Below, piece after piece: positions 54,175 through 63,712 of a DNA stretch of 64,000 nucleotides. The notes under the pieces were generated by a model, which saw only the letters and a program-made list of their open reading frames with translations, made no database searches and was not told where the DNA came from. Source of the DNA: Spartobacteria bacterium (GTDB lineage Bacteria > Verrucomicrobiota > Verrucomicrobiia > Chthoniobacterales > UBA10450); assembly GCA_003134785.1 (NCBI GenBank), contig PLCN01000025.1, forward strand, positions 1 through 64,000, in the 5' to 3' direction. A program made the translations under genes and the position numbers. Position 1 is the first letter of the stretch, and every line of letters starts with the position of its first letter.

Positions 54175-54861
54175 ATGCATGCGCGAATTTTTTTGGTCAG
54201 ACATGGCGCGACGGTCCTCACCGCTGAGGATCGTTTTGCGGGCGCGACTGATGTTGAGCTTTCCGATGAAGGGCGCGAACAAGTGCGGCGGCTCGCCACG
54301 CGCCTCCAAGGGGAAAAAATTGCCGCGATCTACGCTTCGCCCCTGGGACGCACGGTGGAGACGGCCAGCATTCTGGCCGAGCCTCACGGACTCGAGGTGC
54401 AAACGCGCGACGGTCTGCGCGAGATTTCTCACGGCCGCTGGGAGCAGATGACGCGGAAGGAAGTGGAAAAGGCGTTTCCGGATGAAGCGGCGAATTGGGA
54501 GAAAGACCCTTATACCTTCGCGCCGGCCGGGGGCGAAAGCGGGCTCGCAGTTACGGCGCGCGCTTTGCCGGTGCTGATGGACATCGTGCGGGAACATCCG
54601 GGGTCGAATGTGCTAGTCGTTTCACATAAGGCGACGATTCGTCTGCTGCTCAGTTCGTTGCTCGGATTCGATCCGCGCCGCTACCGCGATAACCTGGATC
54701 AAAACCCGGCGGCGCTAAACATCGTGGACTTCAAGGATGCGGTAAGCGCGCGGCTGACTCTGTTTAACGATACTTCGCACTACGCCGCGGCTGGGCTTGC
54801 GATTCCGGCGGTGCCGACTTCGCGGCTCTCTAAAGCGTGGGACACGGAGACGAAGGGTTGA
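54175..54861 (+). CDS. Histidine phosphatase-family protein (phosphoglycerate mutase-like)
   Basis: 228 aa. Catalytic RHG motif in IFLVRHGATVLTAEDRF, then LSDEGREQVRRLATRL, YASPLGRTVETASI and the second His in VLVVSHKATIRLLLS. Cofactor-dependent phosphatase/mutase fold. Candidates are a broad phosphatase, an alpha-ribazole phosphatase (CobC-like) or a phosphoglycerate mutase; context does not decide. It stands alone between repeat-rich spacers. Confidence 0.88.
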   Translation: MHARIFLVRHGATVLTAEDRFAGATDVELSDEGREQVRRLATRLQGEKIAAIYASPLGRTVETASILAEPHGLEVQTRDGLREISHGRWEQMTRKEVEKAFPDEAANWEKDPYTFAPAGGESGLAVTARALPVLMDIVREHPGSNVLVVSHKATIRLLLSSLLGFDPRRYRDNLDQNPAALNIVDFKDAVSARLTLFNDTSHYAAAGLAIPAVPTSRLSKAWDTETKG

Positions 54862-54906
54862 TGGTTGATCGATTCGGAGATTCGCGCTTTCGACCAACTG
54901 GAGTCT

Positions 54907-55052
54907 GGGGAGCGCAGGCTGCCAGCCTGCCAGTCTCGGCAGCTTGCCGAGACTCATCGCGCGTTTAGTGGCGCTGCAAACGCGATCGACTCGCCCTCTC
55001 AGATGAAGCCGGCAAGCTGCCGGCTTCTGCAGGCTGGCAGCCTGCGCTCCCC
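54907..55052. repeat. Compound cruciform with 24-bp perfect outer arms
   Basis: GGGGAGCGCAGGCTGCCAGC (first 20 of 24 bases, 54907-54930) pairs with 55029-55052. Two inner palindromes (GTCTCGGCAGCTTGCCGAGA type and AAGCCGGCAAGCTGCCGGCTT type) sit between. It separates the convergent phosphatase and dnaB genes. Confidence 0.8.
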
Positions 55053-55114
55053 TTATCGCCCATGGGCGTCTCGCTCGTTTTGCGGGCGGTTATCGGACAG
55101 GCAAGATGCCTGTG

Positions 55115-56596
55115 TTACGGCTCGGAAACATTCCGCGCGCGATCTTCGAAGCGCGTGAATTCTTTCAGGAACGTCAACGCGATTTCTCCGACCGGCCCGT
55201 TCCGCTGCTTCGCGATGATCAGTTCGGCCTCGCCTGCTTTCTCCGCGCGCGCATCTTCATCCTCTTCGTAGATCTCCGGCCTAACGAGTAGTCCGACCAA
55301 ATCCGCGTCCTGCTCAATCGAGCCGGATTCGCGCAAATCGCTCAAGCGCGGTTTGCCCCCGGTGCGCGCTTCCGGTTGCCGGTTCAATTGCGCCAGGACA
55401 ATGATCGGAAGCTTCAGTTCCTTTGCGAGACCCTTCAGTCCGGCGGAGATTTCGGAAATTTCCAGTTGGCGGTTATCCATCGCTCGACGCGTGGTCGAAC
55501 GCAGCAACTGCAAATAATCCACCACGATCAGCTTGATCTCTTTTTGCGCCTTGAGCCGCCGCGCTTTCGCGCGCAGCTCGAGAATGCTGAGGCCAGCGCT
55601 GTCGTCGATGAAGATTTGCGCTTCGGCCAGCTTCGATGCGGCCGCGGTCAAGCTCGGGAAATCGCGTTCGGCCAAAAAGCCGTCGCGCACTTTCTGCAAG
55701 TTGACGCGAGCCCGTGAGCAGAGCAGCCGTTGCACGAGCTGCTGTCCGCTCATTTCCAGGCTGAACACAGCCACCGGCAATTTTTCGTTGATCGCCACGT
55801 GCTCCGCGATGTTCATGGCCAGCGCCGTCTTTCCCATGCTGGGCCGCGCCGCGATCACGATCATCTCCGATTCGTGCAGGCCGTTCGTCATTCGATCCAG
55901 CTCGGCGAAACCGGTGGAAATTCCGGTGATGCCACCGCGGCGCTCGTAAAGTTTCTCGATCGCCTCGATCGCTTCCATCACCTGATCCTTCATGGTCAGG
56001 ACCTGGCCTTTGAAGCGATCTTCGCCGACCGAGAAAATCTTCTGCTCCACTTCATCGAGCAGGTTGTGGACTTCGTCCTGTTCCTCGAACGATCGCCGCA
56101 CACTCTCGGTGCAGGCGGCGATGATTTGCCGGAGAATGTATTTGTCCCGGACGATTTCGAGATAATACGTCACGTTCGCTGCCGTCGGCACGAAGGTAAA
56201 AAGACTCGTAATGAACGCCGCGCCGCCGACCGTTTCGAGCACATTCCGATCGCGCAGCACCTGCGTAAACGTAATCAGATCGATACCTTGCCCGGCATTC
56301 CAAAGCTCGACCAGCACCACGTAAACGGTTTGGTGCGCCGGAACGTAAAAATATTCTTCGTTAATTTTCTCGACGCATTCCGCGATGATTTCGCGCGGCG
56401 AGATGAGCATGGAACCGAGCACGCCCTGCTCGGCTTCGACGCTGTGCGGCAGCGTTCGGTGAATATCCTGCGAGGAAGATGTTAATGACCCGCCTCCGTT
56501 AGGCCCGCCATTCTTTTCCGGCCAGCCTCGGCCGGGCGCTTTGCCCGATTCTTTGCGAGGCTTCTCACCAGTCCAAGCGGACGGTTGAGTAGCCAT
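55115..56596 (-). CDS. dnaB: Replicative DNA helicase DnaB
   Basis: 493 aa. Non-conserved Gly/Lys-rich start, then the N-terminal collar domain (PHSVEAEQGVLGSMLIS, about 50-150), a linker helix and the RecA-like core (about 215-480) with Walker A ARPSMGKTALA, Walker B IKLIVVDYLQLL and QLNRQPEAR. Hexameric helicase that unwinds the fork. The start codon follows the rplI stop with no gap, the common rplI-dnaB arrangement, so both are co-transcribed. Confidence 0.96.
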   Translation of the reverse strand: MATQPSAWTGEKPRKESGKAPGRGWPEKNGGPNGGGSLTSSSQDIHRTLPHSVEAEQGVLGSMLISPREIIAECVEKINEEYFYVPAHQTVYVVLVELWNAGQGIDLITFTQVLRDRNVLETVGGAAFITSLFTFVPTAANVTYYLEIVRDKYILRQIIAACTESVRRSFEEQDEVHNLLDEVEQKIFSVGEDRFKGQVLTMKDQVMEAIEAIEKLYERRGGITGISTGFAELDRMTNGLHESEMIVIAARPSMGKTALAMNIAEHVAINEKLPVAVFSLEMSGQQLVQRLLCSRARVNLQKVRDGFLAERDFPSLTAAASKLAEAQIFIDDSAGLSILELRAKARRLKAQKEIKLIVVDYLQLLRSTTRRAMDNRQLEISEISAGLKGLAKELKLPIIVLAQLNRQPEARTGGKPRLSDLRESGSIEQDADLVGLLVRPEIYEEDEDARAEKAGEAELIIAKQRNGPVGEIALTFLKEFTRFEDRARNVSEP

Positions 56597-57133
56597 TTAT
56601 TTTGAGTCGGTGCGTTTTCTATACGGTCGCGCTTTTTCCGTGACCTCGCCGGCCCCTTCGGGCGCGGGCGTTTCTTCTTTCGCGGGTTTGATCTGAAAAA
56701 TAAATTTCGCCGTCACGTCGTGATGCAGCTTGATCGAGACTTCATGTTCGCCGGTGGTCTTGAGCGGGTGCTCGAGCACGATGCGATGACGATCGATCTC
56801 GTTGCCGAGCTCGTTTTTCAGCCGCTTTACCAGGTCCTGCGCGGTGACGGAGCCAAACGCCTTGCCGGTTTCTCCCGTCTCGAGTGTGAACACGACTTTC
56901 AACTTGCCAATTCTGCGGGAAAGCTCTTCCGCCTCGTTCAATTCCGCCGCTTCGCGCGTGGCGCGTTTGGCTTTCAAATTGTCGAGCTGCCGAAGGCTGC
57001 GTTTCGTCACTTCGTAAGCTTTGCCCTGGGGCAAAAGAAAATTGCGCGCGTAGCCGCGGCGCACTTTAACGACATCCGCCTCAGCGCCGAGGCCGGGGAT
57101 GTTTTCAGTCAGAATAATTTCAGTGGAAGGCAT
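56597..57133 (-). CDS. rplI: 50S ribosomal protein L9
   Basis: 178 aa. L9 signature GLGAEADVVKVRRGYARNFL then LPQGKA at the start, long connecting helix, and C-terminal domain (KAFGSVTAQDLVKRL). A charged 30-residue tail (KPAKEETPAPEG onward) extends past the usual 150 residues. Binds 23S rRNA in the large subunit. Immediately upstream of dnaB. Confidence 0.96.
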   Translation of the reverse strand: MPSTEIILTENIPGLGAEADVVKVRRGYARNFLLPQGKAYEVTKRSLRQLDNLKAKRATREAAELNEAEELSRRIGKLKVVFTLETGETGKAFGSVTAQDLVKRLKNELGNEIDRHRIVLEHPLKTTGEHEVSIKLHHDVTAKFIFQIKPAKEETPAPEGAGEVTEKARPYRKRTDSK

Positions 57134-57311
57134 GCGAGATAGGCTGGTAAAGGCTCCGCGGCGAAACTTCAGCAGGCGCGGGGAGCAGGATTATAGGACT
57201 CGCGCAATCGCTGTCAAACGCCGAATAAATTTCGGCCGGTGACATCGTGCTGTCCTCCATTTTCAGCGGTTGTGGCGTTCGCACTTGGCGCGATCGCGAA
57301 TGGTGGAATCT

Positions 57312-59390
57312 CTATTTCGGTGGCGCTGGCGCTTGCGAGGCAACGATTTGTTCGAAACGAGGATCGCCGCGCAGGTCGTCCCACTGTGGATGGAGTTTTA
57401 ACATTCCATAGGTGAGATAATTCGGGGCGCGCTCCACTGCTGCGATTTGTTCGATGGCGAGATCATTGTTGCCGGTCCAGGCATAGATTTGAGCCAGGTT
57501 TACCGCGAAGGCAGCGCCATCGACGGCATCTTTTGCGGTAGGGAGCAACTCGCAGGCGCGCCGTCCTTCGCGCAGTGCGTCTTCGTTTCGCCCGAGACCG
57601 GCGTCGATCATTCCAAGCAAGCTGAGAGCGGCGGCAAAATCGGGCTGGTTCTCCACGATTTTCCCGACCTCTTCGCGCGCCGCACTGAAGGCGGCTTGCG
57701 CTCGCTTCGTGTCTCCCTGGCAGCGCGCGATAAAGCCCTCCCAGTAGGCGCGCGGATAGTTCGCGCCGTTTGGATTGGTGCCGTTCACCGCATAATTCTG
57801 GAGAGCACGCGCGGCCGCGGCGGGTGTGCGTTCGCAAAGAGCGTGGTCGGTATCATCCACGTCGGGGGCGAGCATTGGATCTCTGGCGACCAACTGCGCA
57901 AGGGTATCCTGAAAAGGCTTGATGTCGGCTCGTTCGTCGAACGTAACCTGCGCCCGCGACATCAAAGTGAAAGGATCGTCCGGCAAGATCGCCAGGGCAC
58001 GGTCGTAGGTGCGCGTCTCTTCGCCGTAACGATGCTGCATCTGAAAGACAAGGGCGAGCTGCTGAAGCGTGAGAAAATTGCGCGGGTCCAGTTCGAGCGC
58101 ACGCTCCAGATTACGCGTCGCTTCCAGCCACTTCCCTTCGCGCCGATCGATATATCCGGTGTACTCGAATACTTCCGGATTGTTCGGCAGCGTGCGCCGC
58201 GCAATATCCAGTTCGCTGCGGGCGCGGCCGTAATCTCGGAAGCCGTGGTAGTAGTAATCAGCTAAACCGAGATGGACTTCGCCGGCGTCGGGCCGGAGCC
58301 GCAACGCAGCTTGCAGTGCAGTATTCGCCAATTTGAGGCGCTCCGGCGTATGGTCGTGGCCCTGCCAGTAGATATCGCCATGCACGCGCGCGAGCAGGCA
58401 CCAGGCAGCCAGAAAATTCGGATCACGCCCGACCGCTTCATCGAGAAGCCGCGCTGCTTCCGGCAACTTCTTCCCGGCTTGGATCTGATTCGACGTGTCG
58501 GCATAGAGCGCGCGGGCGCGAAAAAATAAATCGTAGGCAGCGAGATCGGTCGTGGGTGGTTGCTTGATCGCTGCTCTCTCGCCCGGGGAGAGCTTGGCCC
58601 GGAGCTGTTCGGTAATGGTTTCAGCGATCTCGCTCTGGATCGCGAAAACATCCGCGATATCGCGGTCGTAATATTCGGCCCACAAATGCGCGTCAGTCCG
58701 CGTATCGACCAACTGCGCCGTGACCCGCACCCGATTTGCCACTCGTTGCACACTGCCTTCCAGAACGTGCGCGACGCCGAGCTGTTGGCCGATCTCGCGC
58801 AAATTTCGCGCACCGGCCTTATACTGCATGACGCTCGTCCGGCTCACGACCTTGAGGTCCGCCACGCGGGAGAGACCGGTCAGGATCTCATCCTGCACGC
58901 CGTCCGCGAAGTAAGAATTCTGCTTGTCGTCGCTCCGATTTTCAAACGGCAGGACGGCGATGCTTTTTTCGGGAATGTCCAACGCGAGTCCCGCCTCATG
59001 CGAAGAAGCGCTCGCGCCGGACGCCATCTCCCGTGTCTTAGGCCGCAGCAATTGAATGAGCAACAGCATCACGGCCAGCGCGATAATTACCGCGATCGCC
59101 GCGGTGAGTTTGCGCCCGGTCCGGTGCGTGATCGACTGGGCTGGCGGCACGTCCTCGGTGCGTTTGAGGCCTTCGGGCGTGATCTCGAAAACCCAGGCGA
59201 AGATCAGAGCGACCGGCAAACCGATCAACAGAAGCAGAACGACCAGCCGGACGGCCCAGGTTGGAATATCAAAAAACGGAAAGACCTGCGTCGCGATCTG
59301 GATGAGCAACCAGGCAAAGACGCCATAAGCGACAGCGGTCTTGTAAACATTCCGCCGCTTCAGTTCGCCAAAAAATTCTCCGGCTTTCAC
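57312..59390 (-). CDS. Membrane-anchored TolB-like/TPR protein
   Basis: 692 aa from a GTG at 59390 with GGAGAGGGAGAA just upstream; a TTG at 59411 is the other option. FFGELKRRNVYKTAVAYGVF starts a two-helix membrane region (about 18-75, ending WVFEITPEGLKRTEDVP), a third helix lies at about 95-115, then the TolB-N-like part (KSIAVLPFENRSDDKQNSYF, DGVQDEILTGLSRV) and TPR-like repeats to the end. It lacks the cyclase domain of the relatives at 25419 and 45384. Role unknown; the family often accompanies signalling modules. Confidence 0.88.
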   Translation of the reverse strand: MKAGEFFGELKRRNVYKTAVAYGVFAWLLIQIATQVFPFFDIPTWAVRLVVLLLLIGLPVALIFAWVFEITPEGLKRTEDVPPAQSITHRTGRKLTAAIAVIIALAVMLLLIQLLRPKTREMASGASASSHEAGLALDIPEKSIAVLPFENRSDDKQNSYFADGVQDEILTGLSRVADLKVVSRTSVMQYKAGARNLREIGQQLGVAHVLEGSVQRVANRVRVTAQLVDTRTDAHLWAEYYDRDIADVFAIQSEIAETITEQLRAKLSPGERAAIKQPPTTDLAAYDLFFRARALYADTSNQIQAGKKLPEAARLLDEAVGRDPNFLAAWCLLARVHGDIYWQGHDHTPERLKLANTALQAALRLRPDAGEVHLGLADYYYHGFRDYGRARSELDIARRTLPNNPEVFEYTGYIDRREGKWLEATRNLERALELDPRNFLTLQQLALVFQMQHRYGEETRTYDRALAILPDDPFTLMSRAQVTFDERADIKPFQDTLAQLVARDPMLAPDVDDTDHALCERTPAAAARALQNYAVNGTNPNGANYPRAYWEGFIARCQGDTKRAQAAFSAAREEVGKIVENQPDFAAALSLLGMIDAGLGRNEDALREGRRACELLPTAKDAVDGAAFAVNLAQIYAWTGNNDLAIEQIAAVERAPNYLTYGMLKLHPQWDDLRGDPRFEQIVASQAPAPPK

Positions 59391-59570
59391 ACTTCTCCCT
59401 CTCCGCCGCAACGTTGCTGTTGACTCGTTAGGTAAACTCTTGGTCTGGATTAGCAGAAGAGACCACGAATGTCAGCTCCAACCTTCGTCTCGTTTCCGTG
59501 TCTTGGACACGAAACGGCGTGACCCGGCTTTTGCTGGAATGGAGTCCAGCAGGTTATCGAGCGCTCCGGG

Positions 59571-61646
59571 CTATTTCGGAGCAGAGGGCGCGAGCGACGC
59601 GACAATCTTTTCGAAGCGTGCATCGCCGCGCAACGGATCCCAAAACGGATGCAATTTAAGCTGCCCGTAGCTCACGTCGCCGGGCATTTGCGTGGCGATG
59701 GCCAATTGGTTGCAAGCCAGATCTATCTCGCCGGTCCAGGCACACGTAACACCGAAAAGTGCAATCATATGCTCTCCAGTGACCGAATCCTGCGAGACGG
59801 GGAGCAACTCGATGGCGCGCCGGCCCTCACGCAACGCCTCTTCTTTGTGTCCAAGCGCAGCGTCTGTCATCGCAAGGACACAAAGCGCCTGTGCGTAATT
59901 TGGCTGCTCGCGCACAATTTTTTCCAACTGCGCACGCGCCTCGGCGAATGAGGCAGCGGCCACGGCGGTATCGCCCCGCACACGCGCCGCCAATCCTTCG
60001 CAAAAGGACCGCGGGAAAATGACACCATCGATGCTGATTCCTTCAGCGTGGAGAACGGCCAGCGCTCGATTCAGCTCCTGAGCATCCCGTTTGCACAAAG
60101 CGAGAACGAACCAAGTCTCCGCCATGGTTTCCGCCGATTCGGGATTCTCGGTCAGGATCGCTTCGATCGTGGAAGTCAACGGCCCCGGATCTGCATGCCA
60201 ATCCAGTTCCACCTCGGCGCGCGTCGTTCTTGTATCCACATCCTTCGGCGCCAAAGCGAGAGCCCGGTCCAAAACGGCCGCCTGCTCGGCGAATCGGCGA
60301 AGCTTTTGGTAACTGATGGAGATTTGCTGGAGAATAAAAAGATTCCGCGGATCCAGCTCGAGGGCGCGTTCCAGGTTTCTTGCGGAACCTTCCCAGTTAC
60401 CCTGGCGACGGTCGATATAACCGGTCAGCTCGAACACCGTCGGGTCGTTAGGCAACGCGTTTTTCGCCAGCGCAAGCTCATCTCTGGCCCGGGCGTAATC
60501 GCGATAGCCACGGTAAAGGTGTTGCGCCATGGCCAGGTGTGCTTCGCCTGAGTTTGGACGCAGACGGAGAGCGGTGTTAACCGCCGCCTCGGCCAGGGCG
60601 AGCCGGCCTGGAGTATGGTCGTAGCCGAAGAAGTAGATGCGGACGTGGGCATTGGCTAGCTCGCAATAGGCGAGGAAAAAGGAGCTATCTCGCCTTATCG
60701 CTTTGCCCAGCAGGCGGACGGCTTCCAGGTAGCTTTCCTTCGCCTGATTGGAGAACGTGGTACTATTCAGAAGAACCTTGGCGCGCAGGTAGAGATCGTA
60801 GGCCGCCATATCATTCGTGGGAGACCGCTCGATCGCGTCTTTTTCGCTCGGGGAAATTCTTGCCTCCAGTTGTTGGGCAATTTTCTGGGCGATCTCGCTT
60901 TGAATCGCGAAGACGTCAGCGATGCGGCGGTCATAACTGTCGGCCCAGAGATGCGCATCGGTGCGCGCGTCGATCAATTGCGCCGTCACGCGCACGCGAT
61001 CACCCACCCGCTGCACACTGCCCTCGAGCACATGGGCGACGCCGAGGGCCAGACCGATCTCGCGCAGATTGGGCCGTGCTTCGCTCCGGTATTGCATGAC
61101 CGAAATCCGGCTGATTACTTTGAGGTCTGAGATCTTGGCCAGGTAGGTGAGAATCGTATCCTGCACGCCATCGGCGAAGTAGGCGTTCTGCTTGTCGTCA
61201 CTCAGGTTTTCGAAAGGCAACACGGCGATGCTTTTCTCCACGACCGTAATGCGCGGTCCCGCTTTCTCCGGTCCGCTCGTCGGCGGCGCCGGTTTCACTC
61301 TGAGAAATTCGAAGAGTATTACAGCCAGCGCTATAGTCCCGATAGCGGCGGTGAAAGCAGTTAGCTTGCGGCCAGTGCGGTGTGTGATCGATTCTCCGAC
61401 CACGACATCTTCCGTGCGCTTCAATCCTTCCGGTGTGATCTCGTAGATCCAGGCCAAGACCAGGGCGACGGGAGATCCAAGCAGCAGCAGCAGAATGATC
61501 AGCCGCACGGCCCAATTTGGGATTTCGAAAAAGGGGAAGACCTGCGTCGCAAATTGAATGATCAACCAGGCGAAGACGGCATAAGCGACGGCGACCTTGT
61601 AAACATTGCGCCGTTTCAGCTCGGCTAGAAACTGACTTGGTTTCAC
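59571..61646 (-). CDS. Membrane-anchored TolB-like/TPR protein
   Basis: 691 aa from a GTG at 61646 preceded by GGGAGGAAGG. Same plan as its neighbour at 57312: QFLAELKRRNVYKVAVAYAV, two membrane helices and WIYEITPEGLKRTED, a third helix, TolB-N-like part (KSIAVLPFENLSDDKQNAYF) and about ten TPR-like repeats ending FWDPLRGDARFEKIVASLA. A tandem duplicate of the neighbour, separated by 180 bases, with sequence diverged enough to be old. Confidence 0.88.
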   Translation of the reverse strand: MKPSQFLAELKRRNVYKVAVAYAVFAWLIIQFATQVFPFFEIPNWAVRLIILLLLLGSPVALVLAWIYEITPEGLKRTEDVVVGESITHRTGRKLTAFTAAIGTIALAVILFEFLRVKPAPPTSGPEKAGPRITVVEKSIAVLPFENLSDDKQNAYFADGVQDTILTYLAKISDLKVISRISVMQYRSEARPNLREIGLALGVAHVLEGSVQRVGDRVRVTAQLIDARTDAHLWADSYDRRIADVFAIQSEIAQKIAQQLEARISPSEKDAIERSPTNDMAAYDLYLRAKVLLNSTTFSNQAKESYLEAVRLLGKAIRRDSSFFLAYCELANAHVRIYFFGYDHTPGRLALAEAAVNTALRLRPNSGEAHLAMAQHLYRGYRDYARARDELALAKNALPNDPTVFELTGYIDRRQGNWEGSARNLERALELDPRNLFILQQISISYQKLRRFAEQAAVLDRALALAPKDVDTRTTRAEVELDWHADPGPLTSTIEAILTENPESAETMAETWFVLALCKRDAQELNRALAVLHAEGISIDGVIFPRSFCEGLAARVRGDTAVAAASFAEARAQLEKIVREQPNYAQALCVLAMTDAALGHKEEALREGRRAIELLPVSQDSVTGEHMIALFGVTCAWTGEIDLACNQLAIATQMPGDVSYGQLKLHPFWDPLRGDARFEKIVASLAPSAPK

Positions 61647-61987
61647 AGTTCGCCTTCCTCCCGTCTATTCCTACGGGAAAGCGGCGCCATCGTTGCAGAT
61701 AAAGAAGCATTCGACAAGCTGTGTGCTGCGGGATGCCAAAATTTCCCTCGCGACAAAGGTTTCTTCACTCCTTCCAAAAATTCTGCGTCGTGTTGCAGAA
61801 GAAATGTGCGAACCGACAAACAAGTTCTGGGCGCATGTGCAAGACGGGCCGCAAAATTGAAATGACTACGGGCCGGCGCGCCATTGCCCGCTGGCTGTCA
61901 TTGGGGTGCGTTAAAGGAAAGCGCAGCACGGAATGTTGCCACCGAAGGCAGTGGCGTGACGACACACATGACTATTTCCTTCACGCT

Positions 61988-62300
61988 AATTGTAGGTTGT
62001 AAACTTCTACCATCCGACTACCGCTGGAGTTGGGGCCGGTCGTCTCTTAGTCCCGCCCGCAGCAAATCCACCTATCATGGCGTTATCGTAGTGTTTACAA
62101 CGCTCGTACGTATTTCGCAGCGTAGCGGCGCAGGTGCGCTTAGTTCAGTTTGTAGAATTCGACGAGCGCAACGCCCTGAGTGTCGTTCTTGCCGCGCACT
62201 ATCGCCTGTAGTTGCCCGGGTTGAGAGTAACGGCGAGGGCGAAACTGTCAGCGAAAACGTCTAGTTCAGTTGGTTAAACTCGACGAACGCGTCGAACGAT
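61988..62300 (-). pseudogene. Debris of the recurring surface-protein domain
   Basis: Three remnants on the minus strand. First (from 61988): VEVYNLQ, with DNAMIGGFAAGG further upstream. Second (62140-62230): TLNPGNY, a one-base frameshift, then IVRGKNDTQGVALVEFYKLN and stop. Third (62261-62300): FVEFNQLN and stop. They match the ends of the domain in the five intact surface proteins. Around it, 61647-61987 and 62301-62483 show no gene. Confidence 0.7.
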
Positions 62301-62425
62301 GGTCTAACGCGTGTAGGCAAGCAATCCTTCCCGCGTAGTTGCGTCACTAAGCGTGAGGCACCTCCTCTTCATATCCCGTGCGAGAAAAATCGAAGCCTAA
62401 ACGAGGGTGGACGCTTTCAGCATCG

Positions 62426-62454
62426 ACAGCGGTTTGTAAACCGCCGCTCCCTGG
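62426..62454. repeat. Inverted degenerate copy of the AGGAGCGGCGGTTT palindrome
   Basis: AGCGGTTTGTAAACCGCCGC matches the reverse complement of the palindromes at 5340 and 9944. Confidence 0.65.
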
Positions 62455-62483
62455 ATTGGCAGTGCAGGCGGGAACCCGAGTGG

Positions 62484-63044
62484 CTACACCATGCCCAATT
62501 TCATCCGGCCCGCTTCGCTGATCATGTTCTGATTCCACGGTGGATCCCAGACGAGCTGGACGTCGGCTTCGTCTACGCCCTCAATCGTGAGGATTTTGCT
62601 TTGTGCGTCGTGCGCGATTGCCGGGCCCATTCCGCATCCGGGCGCGGTGAGTGTCATTTTCACGTCTACTTTCACGCCGCCTTCTGGACGCTTGGTGAGC
62701 TGGCAATCGTAAACCAGGCCGAGATCGACGATGTTCACCGGAATCTCGGGGTCGAAGCATTGCCGCAACTGATCCCAGACCGCCTTGTCGTCGACATCGC
62801 CCGACGTCGGCGCCGCAGTTTTTTCCGCGGCTCCGTTCGCGGAAGCTGGTTTTTCGAGACCGAGCGCGTCCAAATCTTTTTCGGCGACGCGGGCGAGACC
62901 TTGATAGGTCGCGATCGTGTAGCTGCCGCCGAGGGTTTGCGTGATCACGCCCGGCGTGCCGGCTGGGATCGTCGTTTTGTTTCCGCTCGGGATCTGGATT
63001 GCCTCGACGTCCCGGGACAAAGTGAATTCAGTATTTTCGTGCAT
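62484..63044 (-). CDS. sufT: Probable Fe-S cluster assembly protein SufT
   Basis: 186 aa from the ATG at 63044. An N-terminal beta domain (IPSGNKTTIPAGTPGVITQT) is joined by an Ala/Thr linker to a C-terminal MIP18/DUF59 domain (about 95-186): QLRQCFDPEIPVNIVDLGLV, TLTAPGCGMGPAIAHDAQSK with the conserved Cys, and LVWDPPWNQNMISEAGRM. SufT-type proteins help mature Fe-S proteins. The downstream partner of the NifU-like and rhodanese genes on the same strand. Confidence 0.9.
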   Translation of the reverse strand: MHENTEFTLSRDVEAIQIPSGNKTTIPAGTPGVITQTLGGSYTIATYQGLARVAEKDLDALGLEKPASANGAAEKTAAPTSGDVDDKAVWDQLRQCFDPEIPVNIVDLGLVYDCQLTKRPEGGVKVDVKMTLTAPGCGMGPAIAHDAQSKILTIEGVDEADVQLVWDPPWNQNMISEAGRMKLGMV

Positions 63045-63096
63045 GGTGCGTGTTTCCAATGTCGGTGATTTCGGAGACCGGTCAAAGCACCAAGTG

Positions 63097-63197
63097 GCGC
63101 CCTGTAGCCGATTCGCTGTGCGAAGCGTGGGTGTCGCGTGGCTTCCCTAACCTCTAAGCGTGTTCCCACGCTTCGCATAGCGAAGCGGCTACAGGGC
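63097..63197. repeat. Palindromic spacer between nifU-like and sufT genes
   Basis: GGCGCCCTGTAGCCG and its near complement CGGCTACAGGGCGC form the outer arms, and CGAAGCGTGGG / CCCACGCTTCG form the inner arms. Confidence 0.75.
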
Positions 63198-63202
63198 GCG
63201 CC

Positions 63203-63712
63203 TTAACCCGGTTGGTCCAGAACGATTCTGACTTTGCGTTCGGAATTCTGACCTGCGTTGAGTTGACTGAGCAGTGTCGGCGCATTCGGAGCGCTTGGCG
63301 CCCTTGGTTCTGGTTTCAAGGGCGCTTCTTCTCCCGACAATGCCGAGCGCAACGCTCCTTCGACCAACTGTGCGCAATGAATTTTCACCGGCGGCAATGC
63401 GCCCAACGGCGCCGCCAGTTCTTCGCCCGACATCGATTTCGCTTCCGCGATCGTCTTGCCGGCGAGCATTTCCGTCGCCACGCTCGCCACCGCGATCGCG
63501 GTCTGGCAGCCGAAAGTTTGAAAGGTCGCGCGATCAATGACTTTGCGTCCGCCTTCCTCCTTAAATTTCACCCACATCCGCAGCATGTCGCCGCAATCCG
63601 CGCTGCCAACCGTGCCGATGGCGTCGGCATCTTTCATCTCGCCGAGATTGCGCGGATTCTTCACCGCTTCCTCGATCCGGCTTTGCAAATCGTCGTTTAT
63701 TGGATCGCTCAT
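63203..63712 (-). CDS. NifU/IscU-like iron-sulfur scaffold protein
   Basis: 169 aa from the ATG at 63712; the frame is open to 63949 but the extra part is the antisense-like shadow of the rhodanese gene. The scaffold domain carries the three Cys: GSADCGDMLRMWVKF, ATFQTFGCQTAIAVASV and PVKIHCAQLVEGALR. MSDPINDDLQSRIEEAVKNP is the family start. A Pro/Ala-rich tail replaces any second domain. ATGA overlap with the upstream rhodanese gene shows coupling. Builds Fe-S clusters together with a cysteine desulfurase not seen here. Confidence 0.92.
   Translation of the reverse strand: MSDPINDDLQSRIEEAVKNPRNLGEMKDADAIGTVGSADCGDMLRMWVKFKEEGGRKVIDRATFQTFGCQTAIAVASVATEMLAGKTIAEAKSMSGEELAAPLGALPPVKIHCAQLVEGALRSALSGEEAPLKPEPRAPSAPNAPTLLSQLNAGQNSERKVRIVLDQPG

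Noticed and set aside
61721-62002. 93-codon plus-strand ORF
   Set aside because: Cys/Arg-rich with no conserved pattern; it runs into the debris of a known domain on the other strand.
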